From positions 1-30,165 of IMG/VR virus record IMGVR_UViG_3300037153_000545: a DNA stretch of 30,165 bases. The stretch is one strand, 5' to 3'. This DNA comes from a virus. Under the pieces are notes generated by a model. The model was not told the origin of the DNA. It searched no databases and worked only from the letters and a program-made list of their open reading frames with translations. The position numbers and the translations under genes are program-made. Shown here piece by piece: positions 4,698 to 12,520 of the stretch (positions are counted from its first letter, which is position 1; each line of letters begins with the position of its first letter).

Positions 4698-6965
4698 CTA
4701 CGTTCGTCCGTACAGCACGGCAGTCGTGCCCTGGACAAAATTGCCGCTCGCGGGCAGAAGCGTGAGCGACGTGATGGCTGAGGTCGAGCGCCACACGCCC
4801 CCGTGGTCCTGAACAAGCGGAGCGCCGGTGGCTTGCGAGGTGCTGCCGACGGCTCGCACGACCTTCTGGAACGTCGTACCGGCGTAGCCATCGAGACTGA
4901 TGCGGACGGAACCTGCCAGATTGCTCGGCGCCGTCGCCGCGGGCAGGATGCCGACCTGCATAGCGCTCGCCGCGCTGGCGCCCGTTCCGCCGGCTCCCGC
5001 ACCACTCCCAGCACCGGCATTTTTGTGGGCAAGGATCTGTGTTCCAGAGAGGGCGGTGCCGACCCAGACCGCAAACTCGTCGATCGTCCCGTTGAAGTAC
5101 TTCGTCGGGGACTGGTTGGAGTAACCCACCTGCCAGTACGCCGTGTAATTTTGTGGATTTATCTGAAGGGACGATGCGACCTGGGAGCCGTCAACGTACA
5201 GCGCCTGTCCGGACGCGCTCTGCGTATACACAACATGATGCGCAGCGTTGTCGTTGTAAGTAGCCGGACTCGTGATCGTCCGAGTGGCACCGTTGAAGAT
5301 GGCCGCGTTCACATGTCCGGTTGCATCCAACCAGACAGTCCTATCGAAATTCGCCCCGCCGGCAGCCTGCGTATTGGAAGCACAGATCAAGCCGCCAACG
5401 CTCCCGCTTGTTGACTTGAACCAGCACTCGATCGTGAATGTCTGTGGGTTCGACCACGAATTCGTGGTGTACAGCAGGCCAGTCGAACCATTGAAGACGA
5501 ACGCAGGATCGCTGCCCACGATCAGACTCGTCTGGTTGAGCGTGACGCCGCCGGAGATAGTGCCGTTATTGCCGTTTGTGGTCTGGTCGGCAACACTCGT
5601 TCCGCTCAACTCATTCAGCCGCCAGTAGAGCGTCGGACTATCGGCGATGACCGTGTTCCGGTAGGACGCGCTAGCGCTGTAATAGACACCCTGCACTGGT
5701 GTGGAGGCGAGCTGCCAGTCGTAGTTGTTGCCCGTGTCACCATTGCAGCGCAGACCGAAGCCGACCGCGGCCGCAGTGCCCAGATCGCCCCGACCAGTGA
5801 CGAAGCACTCGAGACTGTTGTAGGCTCCCGCAATAGACGAGAAGGTGATACTGCTCGCGCCACCGACACCGACGGTCTGAGCGCTGATCTGCGTCAGAGC
5901 GCCACTCCCACTGCCTCCGCCTCCGCTCGGTGTGGTCCATGCGACGTGGTGGCTCGAAGAATCGATAGTCAGAACCTGGCCGTCGAGGCCCTTCGCCAGA
6001 CGTCCAGGCGTACCGCTCGAGCCGCCGACGATGATGTCGTCCTGCATCGTCATGGGATTGGACATCCCGCCAGCAGCTTCCCAATCGAGCCCATTCGTCG
6101 CGGCCGAGTTTGCGGTGAGCACGTAGCCATTGGTGCCTACGCCCAGCCGCACGGGATTCGCTGAACTCGCGCCTACGATCACATCGCCTTTAGTGGTGAT
6201 GATCGACTTGGGGATGTACTGGGTATCAGTGCCCCCGCTGGCCGTCGACAGGTTCAGCCGATAGCCAACGTACGCGCCGGTGGGGTTGTAGTTGTAGCCA
6301 CGCACTGCGATGAGATTGGACGCACCGGGCGTCAGCAGGCTCACCGGTACGCTGTATGTGGCTTGCGCCACGATACCCGCGGCCTGCGGCATGCCATGAC
6401 TCGTCACAAACGTGCCGTTTATGTAGACATCCATCACCTCGTCGGCGCGTAGCGTGATCGTCGCCGCCGTAAGTGCGCCCGCCGTGATGGTGAACGTCTG
6501 ACGAAAGAGAACGTGTTGCGTATTGCTAGCCGGCGTAGCTGTTGACCAGATGGCAGTCGAGCCCGATGGTGGCCCGAACACGCCACTGGCACCAGTGTCG
6601 ACTGCTGCGGTCCAAGTCGTATCGCTATAGCCTGGGTTCTGCCACCCGGACGGCGGCGGGCTGTTCGCGCTGCCGGACCACAGGCTCAGCGCTTTAGCGG
6701 TAGTGTTGCTGACCACCACGGCCGTATCACTGCCTACGGGAGCGCCAGGAACAAAGATATTTACCCGGCGCATGCTCGGCTCATCGCTGACCACAACGCC
6801 TGGTCCCTGGAAGTTCATGATGCGGTGATCGTTGGCCACGACCGTGCCGTCGTCCTGGGCGGCGAAGTTCACGCCCGGCAGCATCGACGTGACGATGTCG
6901 CGCACTTGCTTGTCGACGCGCGAGTAGATGCCCTCGAGGAACTGGACGGCTTTCGGGTCAGCCAT
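4698..6965 (-). CDS. Tail fibre / receptor-binding protein with nested LamG domain
   Basis: The 755-aa protein is modular. Residues 1-60 are helical and probably attach it to the virion. About 95-245 resembles a galactose-binding jelly roll (VLFRQTFTI, ITLRADEVMDVYINGTFV). Two related fibre repeats follow at about 262-306 (TTKGDVIVGASSANPVRLGV) and 314-355 (MQDDIIVGGSSGTPGRLAKG), then a Gly/Ser linker. From 365 a domain begins with ITFSSIAGAYNSLECFVTGR and LRCNGDTGNNYDWQ, which resumes only after about 665 (MQVGILPAATAPSNLAG, RISLDGYAGTTFQKVV). Between them lies a complete LamG/concanavalin-like domain (about 446-655; LYWRLNELSG, FTIECWFKS, LYVDGSQVASS, FNGTIDEFAVW). LamG domains bind carbohydrate, so this insertion is the likely host-glycan reader. 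Confidence 0.85.
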   Translation of the reverse strand: MADPKAVQFLEGIYSRVDKQVRDIVTSMLPGVNFAAQDDGTVVANDHRIMNFQGPGVVVSDEPSMRRVNIFVPGAPVGSDTAVVVSNTTAKALSLWSGSANSPPPSGWQNPGYSDTTWTAAVDTGASGVFGPPSGSTAIWSTATPASNTQHVLFRQTFTITAGALTAATITLRADEVMDVYINGTFVTSHGMPQAAGIVAQATYSVPVSLLTPGASNLIAVRGYNYNPTGAYVGYRLNLSTASGGTDTQYIPKSIITTKGDVIVGASSANPVRLGVGTNGYVLTANSAATNGLDWEAAGGMSNPMTMQDDIIVGGSSGTPGRLAKGLDGQVLTIDSSSHHVAWTTPSGGGGSGSGALTQISAQTVGVGGASSITFSSIAGAYNSLECFVTGRGDLGTAAAVGFGLRCNGDTGNNYDWQLASTPVQGVYYSASASYRNTVIADSPTLYWRLNELSGTSVADQTTNGNNGTISGGVTLNQTSLIVGSDPAFVFNGSTGLLYTTNSWSNPQTFTIECWFKSTSGSVGGLICASNTQAAGGANFDRTVWLDATGHVNAAIFNGATRTITSPATYNDNAAHHVVYTQSASGQALYVDGSQVASSLQINPQNYTAYWQVGYSNQSPTKYFNGTIDEFAVWVGTALSGTQILAHKNAGAGSGAGAGGTGASAASAMQVGILPAATAPSNLAGSVRISLDGYAGTTFQKVVRAVGSTSQATGAPLVQDHGGVWRSTSAITSLTLLPASGNFVQGTTAVLYGRT

Positions 6966-6968
6966 GCT

Positions 6969-8243
6969 CTACACCGGAGGAGCCGGGTTCGTCTGCGGCA
7001 GGCCGCCGCCGGTCATGCCGTACGTGGCGATCCAGCCGTTGGGACCCACCTCCCAGGCGTAGCGCGCCACCCACATCTTCTCTCCGACACGCAGCCGGTC
7101 CAAGCAGTCGAGCAGACACGTCATGCCTGGACCGTGCGTATCGTCCCGCCAGCTCGGGATACTTGCCTCGACGAACTCTTTGTTGACGTCGGGAAGGATC
7201 AACTCGGCCAAGTCGTCGGCGCGCAGGCCATCGCGGCCGTCCCAATCATCATCGATGCCGTCGAGTCCACTCTCAATCAACGGTGATTGGAAGAGTTCCA
7301 CGTGTGCCAGGGATGGGTCAGCCGCAGCATCTCCCTGGAAGTGGTTGTTGCCGGCCGCTGTGCCATAGACGGGTCCGTGACCATCGCCATAATCGTGGCC
7401 CAGGACGACCACAAAGTTCCGCGTGCGCTCTGTGTCTCGACCGCTGCTGGCACCCTCGAGGATGTCGCCGTTGGCGAGCGTGAAGTCCTCGGTGCTATCC
7501 GGGTGGCCGATCATCCGCACACGGCGAATGGTGCCGTCGCGGGTCTGGTAGGTGCGATAGAGCGTTGCGCGGTCGAACTGCTGAATATATGCCCAGGCGC
7601 TGGTGCCAGAGGTCCAGTTGTTGGCTACCTGATACGGATTCGTCGTGCCTTTCCAGTCAAAATCGTTGAGTGCAAGTGGCTCAGTGCCAAGCGTGATGCC
7701 CGTGCCATCGATATTGCCCGAGCTATAGCTGATACCTGGCACCTGGTCGAGCGCCCAGCGCACGAGCTCCTGGTCGGTCGCTCCGGCTGGCCAGACTTCA
7801 TCGAAGTTGATGTCTTCGGGCGGCACCCACTCCGCGGCATAAGCCAGTGTCCCGGCGCAGACAATCTCGATGCCTTTGGGGAACGCTGACGGACGAAAGC
7901 GCCGCACCTTGCCGGTGAAGCGGGTGACGTTGTTGCCGGCGCCAGCGACGACCGTGATCGTCTCCTCTTCATCGAGCGGCACGCCAGGTGCTTCGGGCGT
8001 GCCTGGGTCATTGTCGACATAGGGATAGTCCTTGACGAAGACGCTGCACGTCGGCCAGCCACTATCGGCCGAGATCTCGCCGCGGGCACTGATGACGTCG
8101 TTGAGGACGGTGCTCGCCATGGTCACCGTGACTGACACCCTGCGGATGGTGGGTGGCGGGACAACAATGCCGCTCTCGAGCTCGGCGTAGGTGTAGGCTT
8201 CCAGTCCGGCGTAGGTGAACGCCTCGAGTTCGCTGTAGTCCAT
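6969..8243 (-). CDS. Tail-tip / baseplate hub protein (Gp37-like)
   Basis: The 424-aa protein resembles siphoviral tail-tip hub proteins of the gp27/late-control-D type. It has beta-rich N-terminal domains (about 35-130) containing ETITVVAGAGNNVTRFTGKV and AFPKGIEIVCAGTLAYAAEW, then a central helical part (DQELVRWALDQVPG) and a C-terminal domain ending in a Gly/Pro tail. The first 24 residues are an odd repeat, LEAFTYAG/LEAYTYAE/LES. The start overlaps the previous gene as TGATG, and the receptor-binding protein gene follows 3 bp downstream. This order (tape measure, distal protein, hub, fibre) is standard for siphovirus tails. Confidence 0.75.
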   Translation of the reverse strand: MDYSELEAFTYAGLEAYTYAELESGIVVPPPTIRRVSVTVTMASTVLNDVISARGEISADSGWPTCSVFVKDYPYVDNDPGTPEAPGVPLDEEETITVVAGAGNNVTRFTGKVRRFRPSAFPKGIEIVCAGTLAYAAEWVPPEDINFDEVWPAGATDQELVRWALDQVPGISYSSGNIDGTGITLGTEPLALNDFDWKGTTNPYQVANNWTSGTSAWAYIQQFDRATLYRTYQTRDGTIRRVRMIGHPDSTEDFTLANGDILEGASSGRDTERTRNFVVVLGHDYGDGHGPVYGTAAGNNHFQGDAAADPSLAHVELFQSPLIESGLDGIDDDWDGRDGLRADDLAELILPDVNKEFVEASIPSWRDDTHGPGMTCLLDCLDRLRVGEKMWVARYAWEVGPNGWIATYGMTGGGLPQTNPAPPV

Positions 8244-8590
8244 CAGATCGCCGTGCCCGTAATCAGAAACGTCGCCGTGCCCTGGCTGCGGTTGTAGGGC
8301 AGATAACTCGAGCGCTCGAGATTGATCAGGATGGCCGTCGTCGACCCCAGGCCGGCGATCACCAGGTCGCCCTCACCCGGTCCATTGACGACGTCGATGA
8401 CGGCGGCGCCACCGAGTGGGACGTGGACTGAATACTTGGTTGTCACCAGCGATTGCATGTCCGACCACTCGGTGGTGTCCCACAGTGTGATCGCACAAGT
8501 GAACTGCTGGAGGTCACCGATCGTCTGCCGTGAGCCGTCGATCCTCGCGCCGAAGACGGCCGTTGTCGTGTCAATCTGAAAGCTTGCCAT
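8243..8590 (-). CDS. Small tail-tip protein, probable distal tail component
   Basis: The 115-aa beta-rich protein lies between the tape measure and the hub, with both junctions overlapping by one base. Visible features are FQIDTTTAVFGARIDG, a WDTTEWSDMQSLV helix, HVPLGGAAVIDVVNGPGEGD and AILINLERSSYLPYN. Position, size and strand content fit a distal tail (Dit-like) or hub-adaptor protein. The family is not directly recognised, so the role is inferred from gene order. Confidence 0.65.
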   Translation of the reverse strand: MASFQIDTTTAVFGARIDGSRQTIGDLQQFTCAITLWDTTEWSDMQSLVTTKYSVHVPLGGAAVIDVVNGPGEGDLVIAGLGSTTAILINLERSSYLPYNRSQGTATFLITGTAI

Positions 8591-10728
8591 CAGCGCCGCA
8601 CTCCTGAGACCTGGGTCGTCGGTGGCTGTTTGGCTTGACCGTTGGCATCAATCAATTGGGTGTATGTGGCGACGGACCCGTCCGGTAATTGCACGTTGAT
8701 TGTCACTGGGATGTTGATGAGCTGCTGCTGGTAGTCCTTCGACGCCTGGAGGGTCGCGGCCACGATCTGGCCGACGAGTTGGTTCTGTTGTTGGGCACCC
8801 TGCACGCCGGCGAGCGCGCGCTGCTGGGCGATGTCGAGCAATTGGCCTTGCATGTCGAGTCTGGTCGCAGCCCGCCCCGCCAGCGTCACGCCGCGGCTGG
8901 CATCCAAGGCCGCCAGCTCAATGCCTGGTTCCGCACGGATCATCGAGCGCAAGTCACGGCGTGCCGCCAGCCGTTCATCTCTGGATCGATTCCGATCATT
9001 GAGAATCAGCTGGTCGCGCTGCTGGATATAGCGAAAGTCTTCGAGCGCTTCCTGGGCTGGCAAGGCGGCCTGTCTGGCCCGGATCTGTTGCTCCGTCATG
9101 TCGCGCTGCGCTGCGGCCATGCGTTCCATAGCCGGCATCATGCTCAGCCGAATGCGCGCCTCCTCAGCTGACAGATTGACCGCTTCATGTTGCAAGCGCA
9201 CGCGTTCCGCCGTTTGACTGATCACGTTCGCGCGTGCCGCGTCCAAGGCCGTCTGACGATCGGCCATCGCCGCGGCCGTGGCGGCTTTTCTTGCTTGGTC
9301 TGCCGCTGAAGCGGCGACACGGTCAGACGCGTCGGCCACCTTGCCGGCTGAGCTCGCGGTGTTGTTGTGCGCTTGTGCAAGCTTTTGATCGACGTCGATC
9401 AGTCGTTGTTGCGCATCGGCCAGGCTGACGGTGGCGCCAGTCGCAATGTCGATATAGTCGCCACTAAAGACATCACGCGCCAGTCCTGCTTGCCGATCAC
9501 GCAACGCCCGGTCATTGTTTGCCAGAAGATCCTGCGCCGCGGCAATGGCATCCTGGATTGGCTTGCCGATATCGCCAGGAAATGCGTTCTTGACGGCGTC
9601 GACAGCATTCTTGGCAGCATCGGCCACAGGATCTCGTGCCGGGCCTGCTGGCGGACCGTGCGCCTTATAGATGTCGTCAATGCCCGTGGCGATCTTGGCC
9701 AGGGTGTCGAGTAATGGTGGGCCGATATCGTTGACCAGACGCTCCCATTCGACGTTGAGCTTGCCCTGCGCGTCTCTTAGCTTGTCGATCTCTGGGGCGG
9801 TCACCCCCGCCTGATCGCCGGCCTGGCCGACTGCCGATTTGTAACGCAGCCATGCCTGGGTTCCCGGATCGAGCTGGGCAAAAACCTCACCTGTGACATC
9901 GTTTATCTGGGTGAAGGCGATGTACCCATCGTCCAGTTGCAGGTTCAGTGCATTGGCCGCCTGCTCGCTGCCCTGGAGTGCGGCGGTCAGTAATTTCATG
10001 CTCTCGTCCACACCGAGACCATGGATGCGGGCGAGCACGGTGGCCATCTGGACCAGACCCTGGACTCGCTCTGGCCCGAAGCCGATCGTGCGGCCGAACT
10101 GCTGAGCGGTCGTCCCCGCCTCGAGCAAGCTACGCTGGGTAACGCCGGCCTGTTGAGACGCAGTCGCCGCCCATTGCTGGAAACCCGCGGCCGACTGACC
10201 CATCGTGATCGTATTGGCACGCTGCGCGTCGCCAAAAGCGATCGTGCTGTCAATGATGTTCTGGAGCGTGGAGTGCGCGATGTTCCCGATGGCGGTGAAA
10301 CCGGAAAGCCCCACGCCGGCGCCGATGAACGCCAGCCCCATGCGCGCGAATTCGCTGCCGGTGAAGTGTGCCGCGACACCCGCCTCGCGGACCTCCTGGG
10401 CGACATGCGGTGGTACCGGTGGTCCACCAGGTGGACCCGCCGGTCCCGCTGCTGGCGGTGGTGCCAGTGCTGGTCGCGTTGCGACCGTGGGTCTGATGCC
10501 GAAGGCTTCCGGACCAAGCGTAGGTCGCAGACCCTGTGCCTGCATCTGCTTCAGGACGCTCTGGAAGTTCTGTAGAGTCTGTGGCCCAGCGGCCATCAGG
10601 CGCTGCATGTTCGCGTTATCCCGTTCAACCTGGCGGGACAACGCAGCTGATGCCTGTCCAAATTGCTGGATGCCGCTCGTGTCAGCGACGGTCGATATAA
10701 CGACCTTTAGTTCTTCCTGGGTCGCCAT
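8590..10728 (-). CDS. Tape measure protein
   Basis: The 712-aa protein sits directly downstream of the G/GT chaperone, as tape measures do. It has an N-terminal helical region, a Pro/Gly-rich stretch (about 86-107), and a hydrophobic segment at 128-150 (FARMGLAFIGAGVGLSGFTAIG). A tape-measure core follows (about 150-320) with TITMGQSAAGFQQWAATASQ and MKLLTAALQGSEQAANAL. Residues 470-620 are long Arg/Gln/Ala-rich coiled coil, and the C-terminus is beta-like. At the roughly 0.15 nm per residue seen for other tape measures, the tail would be about 105 nm long. A perfect palindrome, GCTAATTAGC (10731-10740), lies directly before the start codon where the ribosome site should be. Confidence 0.92.
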   Translation of the reverse strand: MATQEELKVVISTVADTSGIQQFGQASAALSRQVERDNANMQRLMAAGPQTLQNFQSVLKQMQAQGLRPTLGPEAFGIRPTVATRPALAPPPAAGPAGPPGGPPVPPHVAQEVREAGVAAHFTGSEFARMGLAFIGAGVGLSGFTAIGNIAHSTLQNIIDSTIAFGDAQRANTITMGQSAAGFQQWAATASQQAGVTQRSLLEAGTTAQQFGRTIGFGPERVQGLVQMATVLARIHGLGVDESMKLLTAALQGSEQAANALNLQLDDGYIAFTQINDVTGEVFAQLDPGTQAWLRYKSAVGQAGDQAGVTAPEIDKLRDAQGKLNVEWERLVNDIGPPLLDTLAKIATGIDDIYKAHGPPAGPARDPVADAAKNAVDAVKNAFPGDIGKPIQDAIAAAQDLLANNDRALRDRQAGLARDVFSGDYIDIATGATVSLADAQQRLIDVDQKLAQAHNNTASSAGKVADASDRVAASAADQARKAATAAAMADRQTALDAARANVISQTAERVRLQHEAVNLSAEEARIRLSMMPAMERMAAAQRDMTEQQIRARQAALPAQEALEDFRYIQQRDQLILNDRNRSRDERLAARRDLRSMIRAEPGIELAALDASRGVTLAGRAATRLDMQGQLLDIAQQRALAGVQGAQQQNQLVGQIVAATLQASKDYQQQLINIPVTINVQLPDGSVATYTQLIDANGQAKQPPTTQVSGVRR

Positions 10729-10730
10729 CA

Positions 10731-10740
10731 GCTAATTAGC
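10731..10740. promoter_or_regulatory. Perfect palindrome in the tape measure translation start region
   Basis: GCTAATTAGC is a 10-bp perfect palindrome 2 nt upstream of the tape measure ATG. It separates the ATG from the only purine-rich candidate ribosome site (AAAGAAAG). It could be a protein-binding site or a weak hairpin that shortens the effective spacing. It is also at the upstream edge of the control region of the plus-strand immunity gene. Confidence 0.35.
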
Positions 10741-10776
10741 ACTTTCTTTACCGATGCGACCTACGCTGGTGTGCGT

Positions 10777-10821
10777 CCGCCGGACACCGCGCGGTCCCAT
10801 AGCCGCCAGGGTTCGGCGGAC
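10777..10821. repeat. Inverted repeat upstream of the immunity-type gene
   Basis: GTCCGCCG near 10777-10784 is complemented by CGGCGGAC at 10814-10821. They enclose about 29 nt between the divergently placed starts of the tape measure and the immunity-type gene. It may terminate or attenuate late transcripts, or serve as an operator. No T-run follows on either strand. Confidence 0.35.
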
Positions 10822-10848
10822 GTTCTGCACCGTATGGGAGGTGCCATC

Positions 10849-11103
10849 GTGAAAGTCTTTTTGATTCTCCTGGCGTTGGTCGGGATCGTCGTGCTGTTTA
10901 TCAAAGCGCCAACGGTCCTGGTCGTTCTGCTCGGCGTGGCCATGTATTTCCTGCCTTCGCTGGTCGCCATCGAGCGACGCAAACAGAACGGCGCCGCTAT
11001 CTTCCTGCTCAATCTGCTCCTGGGTTGGACTTTGCTGGGTTGGGTTGTGGCGCTGGTCTGGGCAACCACCAGGGATGCGCAACTTCTCACAATGACTGTC
11101 TAA
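10849..11103 (+). CDS. Superinfection-immunity membrane protein (T4 Imm-like), moron
   Basis: The 84-aa protein starts at GTG 10849, chosen for the GGGAGGT ribosome site 6 nt upstream. Two or three membrane spans are visible (3-20, 22-41, 52-71). The conserved superinfection-immunity signature is present in residues 32-71: MYFLPSLVAIERRKQNG, then IFLLNLLLGWTLLGWVVAL. In T4, Imm sits in the inner membrane and blocks DNA entry from later phages. The gene is on the strand opposite the late operon, wedged between the tape measure start and the GT chaperone stop, with only one base between the converging stops. Such placement suggests independent expression in the lysogen. Confidence 0.85.
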   Translation: MKVFLILLALVGIVVLFIKAPTVLVVLLGVAMYFLPSLVAIERRKQNGAAIFLLNLLLGWTLLGWVVALVWATTRDAQLLTMTV

Positions 11104-11104
11104 G

Positions 11105-11673
11105 TCAGTCATCCACGAACTGGACGTCATCGCCCGGTGCCAAGCCCGACCAGGCCGCGGCGACCTCGCCTTCCACTGAGAGAATTGACAGGACCCGCTG
11201 ACGGCGGTCCGCGTCGACGTCCTCCCAGTACAAAGGTCCGGTGCCCTCGAAGCGATCGGCGAGGATGATCGGCACATACGCGACCGGTGGCCCTACACCG
11301 CGGCGCTGCTCGCGTGCGCGCCGTTGGTCCGAGAGGTAGTCGCGGAGCTCGGCTCGCGTGCTTTTGGGACAGCAGCTGAGTCGGCCATCGCCTCGACGTA
11401 GCGCAGCACTAGCGTGTTCAGGATGTCGATCGGGAGATCCCGCGGACCGAGTCCGTCTTTGGGTAGCAGCAGTGGCTGCCCATTTTCGTCGAGAAGATTC
11501 CAGCTAACCACGATCTCGCTGAACGCTTGCCAGAACTGCTCAGTGTCCTGAGACAAGAACGCGTCGTAGGTGCGGGCGCGCACATTGAGCCGCATCTCAA
11601 CGTGCCAACCGGGATAGTCGATTTCGTCCAGGTTGATGATGGCCGTCTTGATTGGCATGACAGTCGAGGTCAC
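11105..11673 (-). CDS. Tail assembly chaperone GT fusion made by -1 frameshift
   Basis: The G frame (11293-11673, 126 aa) encodes the short chaperone. A second open frame with clear coding content runs in the -1 frame from the slip site CCCAAAA (11368-11362) to TGA at 11107-11105. Slippage after residue K104 gives a 189-aa GT product whose unique 85-residue tail contains AELRDYLSDQRRAREQRRG, YVPIILADRFEGTGPLYWED and ends APGDDVQFVDD. G and GT chaperones bind the tape measure and recruit tail tube subunits, with the ratio set by the slippage rate. Position between tail tube and tape measure is canonical. The T frame has no start codon of its own in a plausible place. Confidence 0.88.
11293..11673 (-). 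CDS. Tail assembly chaperone, short form (G)
   Basis: This 126-aa product comes from the normal frame. It starts at GTG 11673 behind a GAGGTGG ribosome site; ATG 11658 is an alternative. Residues 10-100 hold a compact alpha/beta domain: IKTAIINLDEIDYPGWHVEM, RTYDAFLSQDTEQFWQAFSE, DLPIDILNTLVLRYVEAM. The last 22 residues (AREPSSATTSRTN onward) have low-complexity composition. They are the part replaced in the GT form. It probably wraps the tape measure during tail assembly and is absent from the virion. Confidence 0.85.
   Translation of the reverse strand: MTSTVMPIKTAIINLDEIDYPGWHVEMRLNVRARTYDAFLSQDTEQFWQAFSEIVVSWNLLDENGQPLLLPKDGLGPRDLPIDILNTLVLRYVEAMADSAAVPKAREPSSATTSRTNGAHASSAAV
11362..11368 (-). 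promoter_or_regulatory. Programmed -1 ribosomal slippery heptamer CCCAAAA
   Basis: In the G frame the site reads gtC CCA AAA, an exact X-XXY-YYZ heptamer at codons 102-104. Both tRNAs can re-pair after a one-base slip (CCC and AAA). The downstream -1 frame stays open for 85 codons, ending one base from the converging immunity gene. The heptamer lies in the last fifth of the G gene, as in lambda. Confidence 0.88.
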
Positions 11674-11735
11674 ACAACCACCTCTTTACCGTGAGTTATG
11701 CCTGGCTCTACCACCGATGGAGACGGTCTGCTGCG

Positions 11736-12119
11736 ATGAGACGTCTGCTCATGATTCCCCCAGCCGCGGCGCTGGTCCTGTCGATATTCGCCACAGGCGC
11801 AGCGAGCGCCCAAGTGCCATCCAGCACCAACGATCCTGTGCTCACTGGCGAACTTTCGCAATTGAAACGCGATGCACATGAGCTGCATAGCGCCTACGGC
11901 AGACTGCAACGCGCAGCCGATCATTGCCGCGGGTTTGATTCCAACGAAGTCATCGCCCTCCAAAGTTCGGCGAACGATGTCTCGCAACGCGCCGCGGCGC
12001 TCGCGCCCCAACTGCCAGGTCGTCAGCATGCCTCCGCATTGACGATCCAGAAGACTGCTGAATATGACTTTCTGATGTTGGGAAATCTGCACGACGCCAG
12101 CATCTGTTACCAGCCCTAG
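11736..12119 (+). CDS. Exported helical protein, moron candidate
   Basis: The 127-aa product from ATG 11736 has a textbook signal peptide: basic MRR, hydrophobic core to about residue 20, and ATGAASAQ with probable cleavage after ASA. The mature part (about 100 aa) is helical (GELSQLKRDAHELHSAYGRL, RGFDSNEVIALQSSANDVSQ) with two cysteines (C69 region and near the C-terminus) that could form a disulfide. Codon third positions support this strand over the overlapping minus-strand frame. Its TAG shares the palindrome CTAG with the convergent tail tube gene. It is a plus-strand insertion in the late operon, presumably expressed from its own promoter in the lysogen. The function is unknown; surface exclusion or envelope modification would fit. 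Confidence 0.75.
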   Translation: MRRLLMIPPAAALVLSIFATGAASAQVPSSTNDPVLTGELSQLKRDAHELHSAYGRLQRAADHCRGFDSNEVIALQSSANDVSQRAAALAPQLPGRQHASALTIQKTAEYDFLMLGNLHDASICYQP

Positions 12120-12520
12120 AGATTATCGACCGGTGACTGGCGGGCATAGGCATTGCCGCTGATCGTTTCAGCGGCCGTCGATCCACTGGCATAGTTGAAC
12201 TCGACGTCTCCCAGGACAGCCCAATACTTCGTCTTGTCAGTCTCATAGTTCGGATACACACCAACCATCACGCCGTTGGTAGCAAGCCTCGCTGCTTTGA
12301 GCACCGTGTCATCCAGATCGTAGAACCCTCTGAACTCGAGACTCGCATCGGGAAAGCCCATCACCGACGTCTTGGCGGTATCTCCGAACGATGTCGTGTC
12401 GACGCGGTCAGGGGTACGGGTGATCGTGACTTCATTCACCGAGCCGAGCAACTGAAACGGTCCAGTGGCCGTCGCGCTCATCAGCACTCTCGTGTACTTA
12501 CCGTGAATCCTGGTTGCCAT
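12116..12520 (-). CDS. Major tail (tube) protein
   Basis: The 134-aa beta-rich protein resembles siphoviral tube proteins. It has a short N-terminal arm (MATRIHGKYTRVLMSATATG), then PFQLLGSVNEVTITRTPDRVDTT (start of the beta sandwich), DASLEFRGFYDLDDT followed by LKAARLATNG, and a C-terminal GDVEFNYASGSTAAETISG. It lies between the tail terminator/glycosyltransferase and the G/GT chaperone, where tube genes usually lie. It polymerises around the tape measure. A glycosyltransferase gene sits immediately upstream with one base of overlap, so this abundant protein is a reasonable glycosylation target. Confidence 0.85.
   Translation of the reverse strand: MATRIHGKYTRVLMSATATGPFQLLGSVNEVTITRTPDRVDTTSFGDTAKTSVMGFPDASLEFRGFYDLDDTVLKAARLATNGVMVGVYPNYETDKTKYWAVLGDVEFNYASGSTAAETISGNAYARQSPVDNL

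Noticed and set aside
11670-12092. 140-codon minus-strand frame between tail tube and G chaperone
   Set aside because: Its position in the tail operon is tempting, but the opposite strand has a perfect signal peptide and coding-like third positions. The minus frame overlaps the G start and has an unstructured C-terminus.
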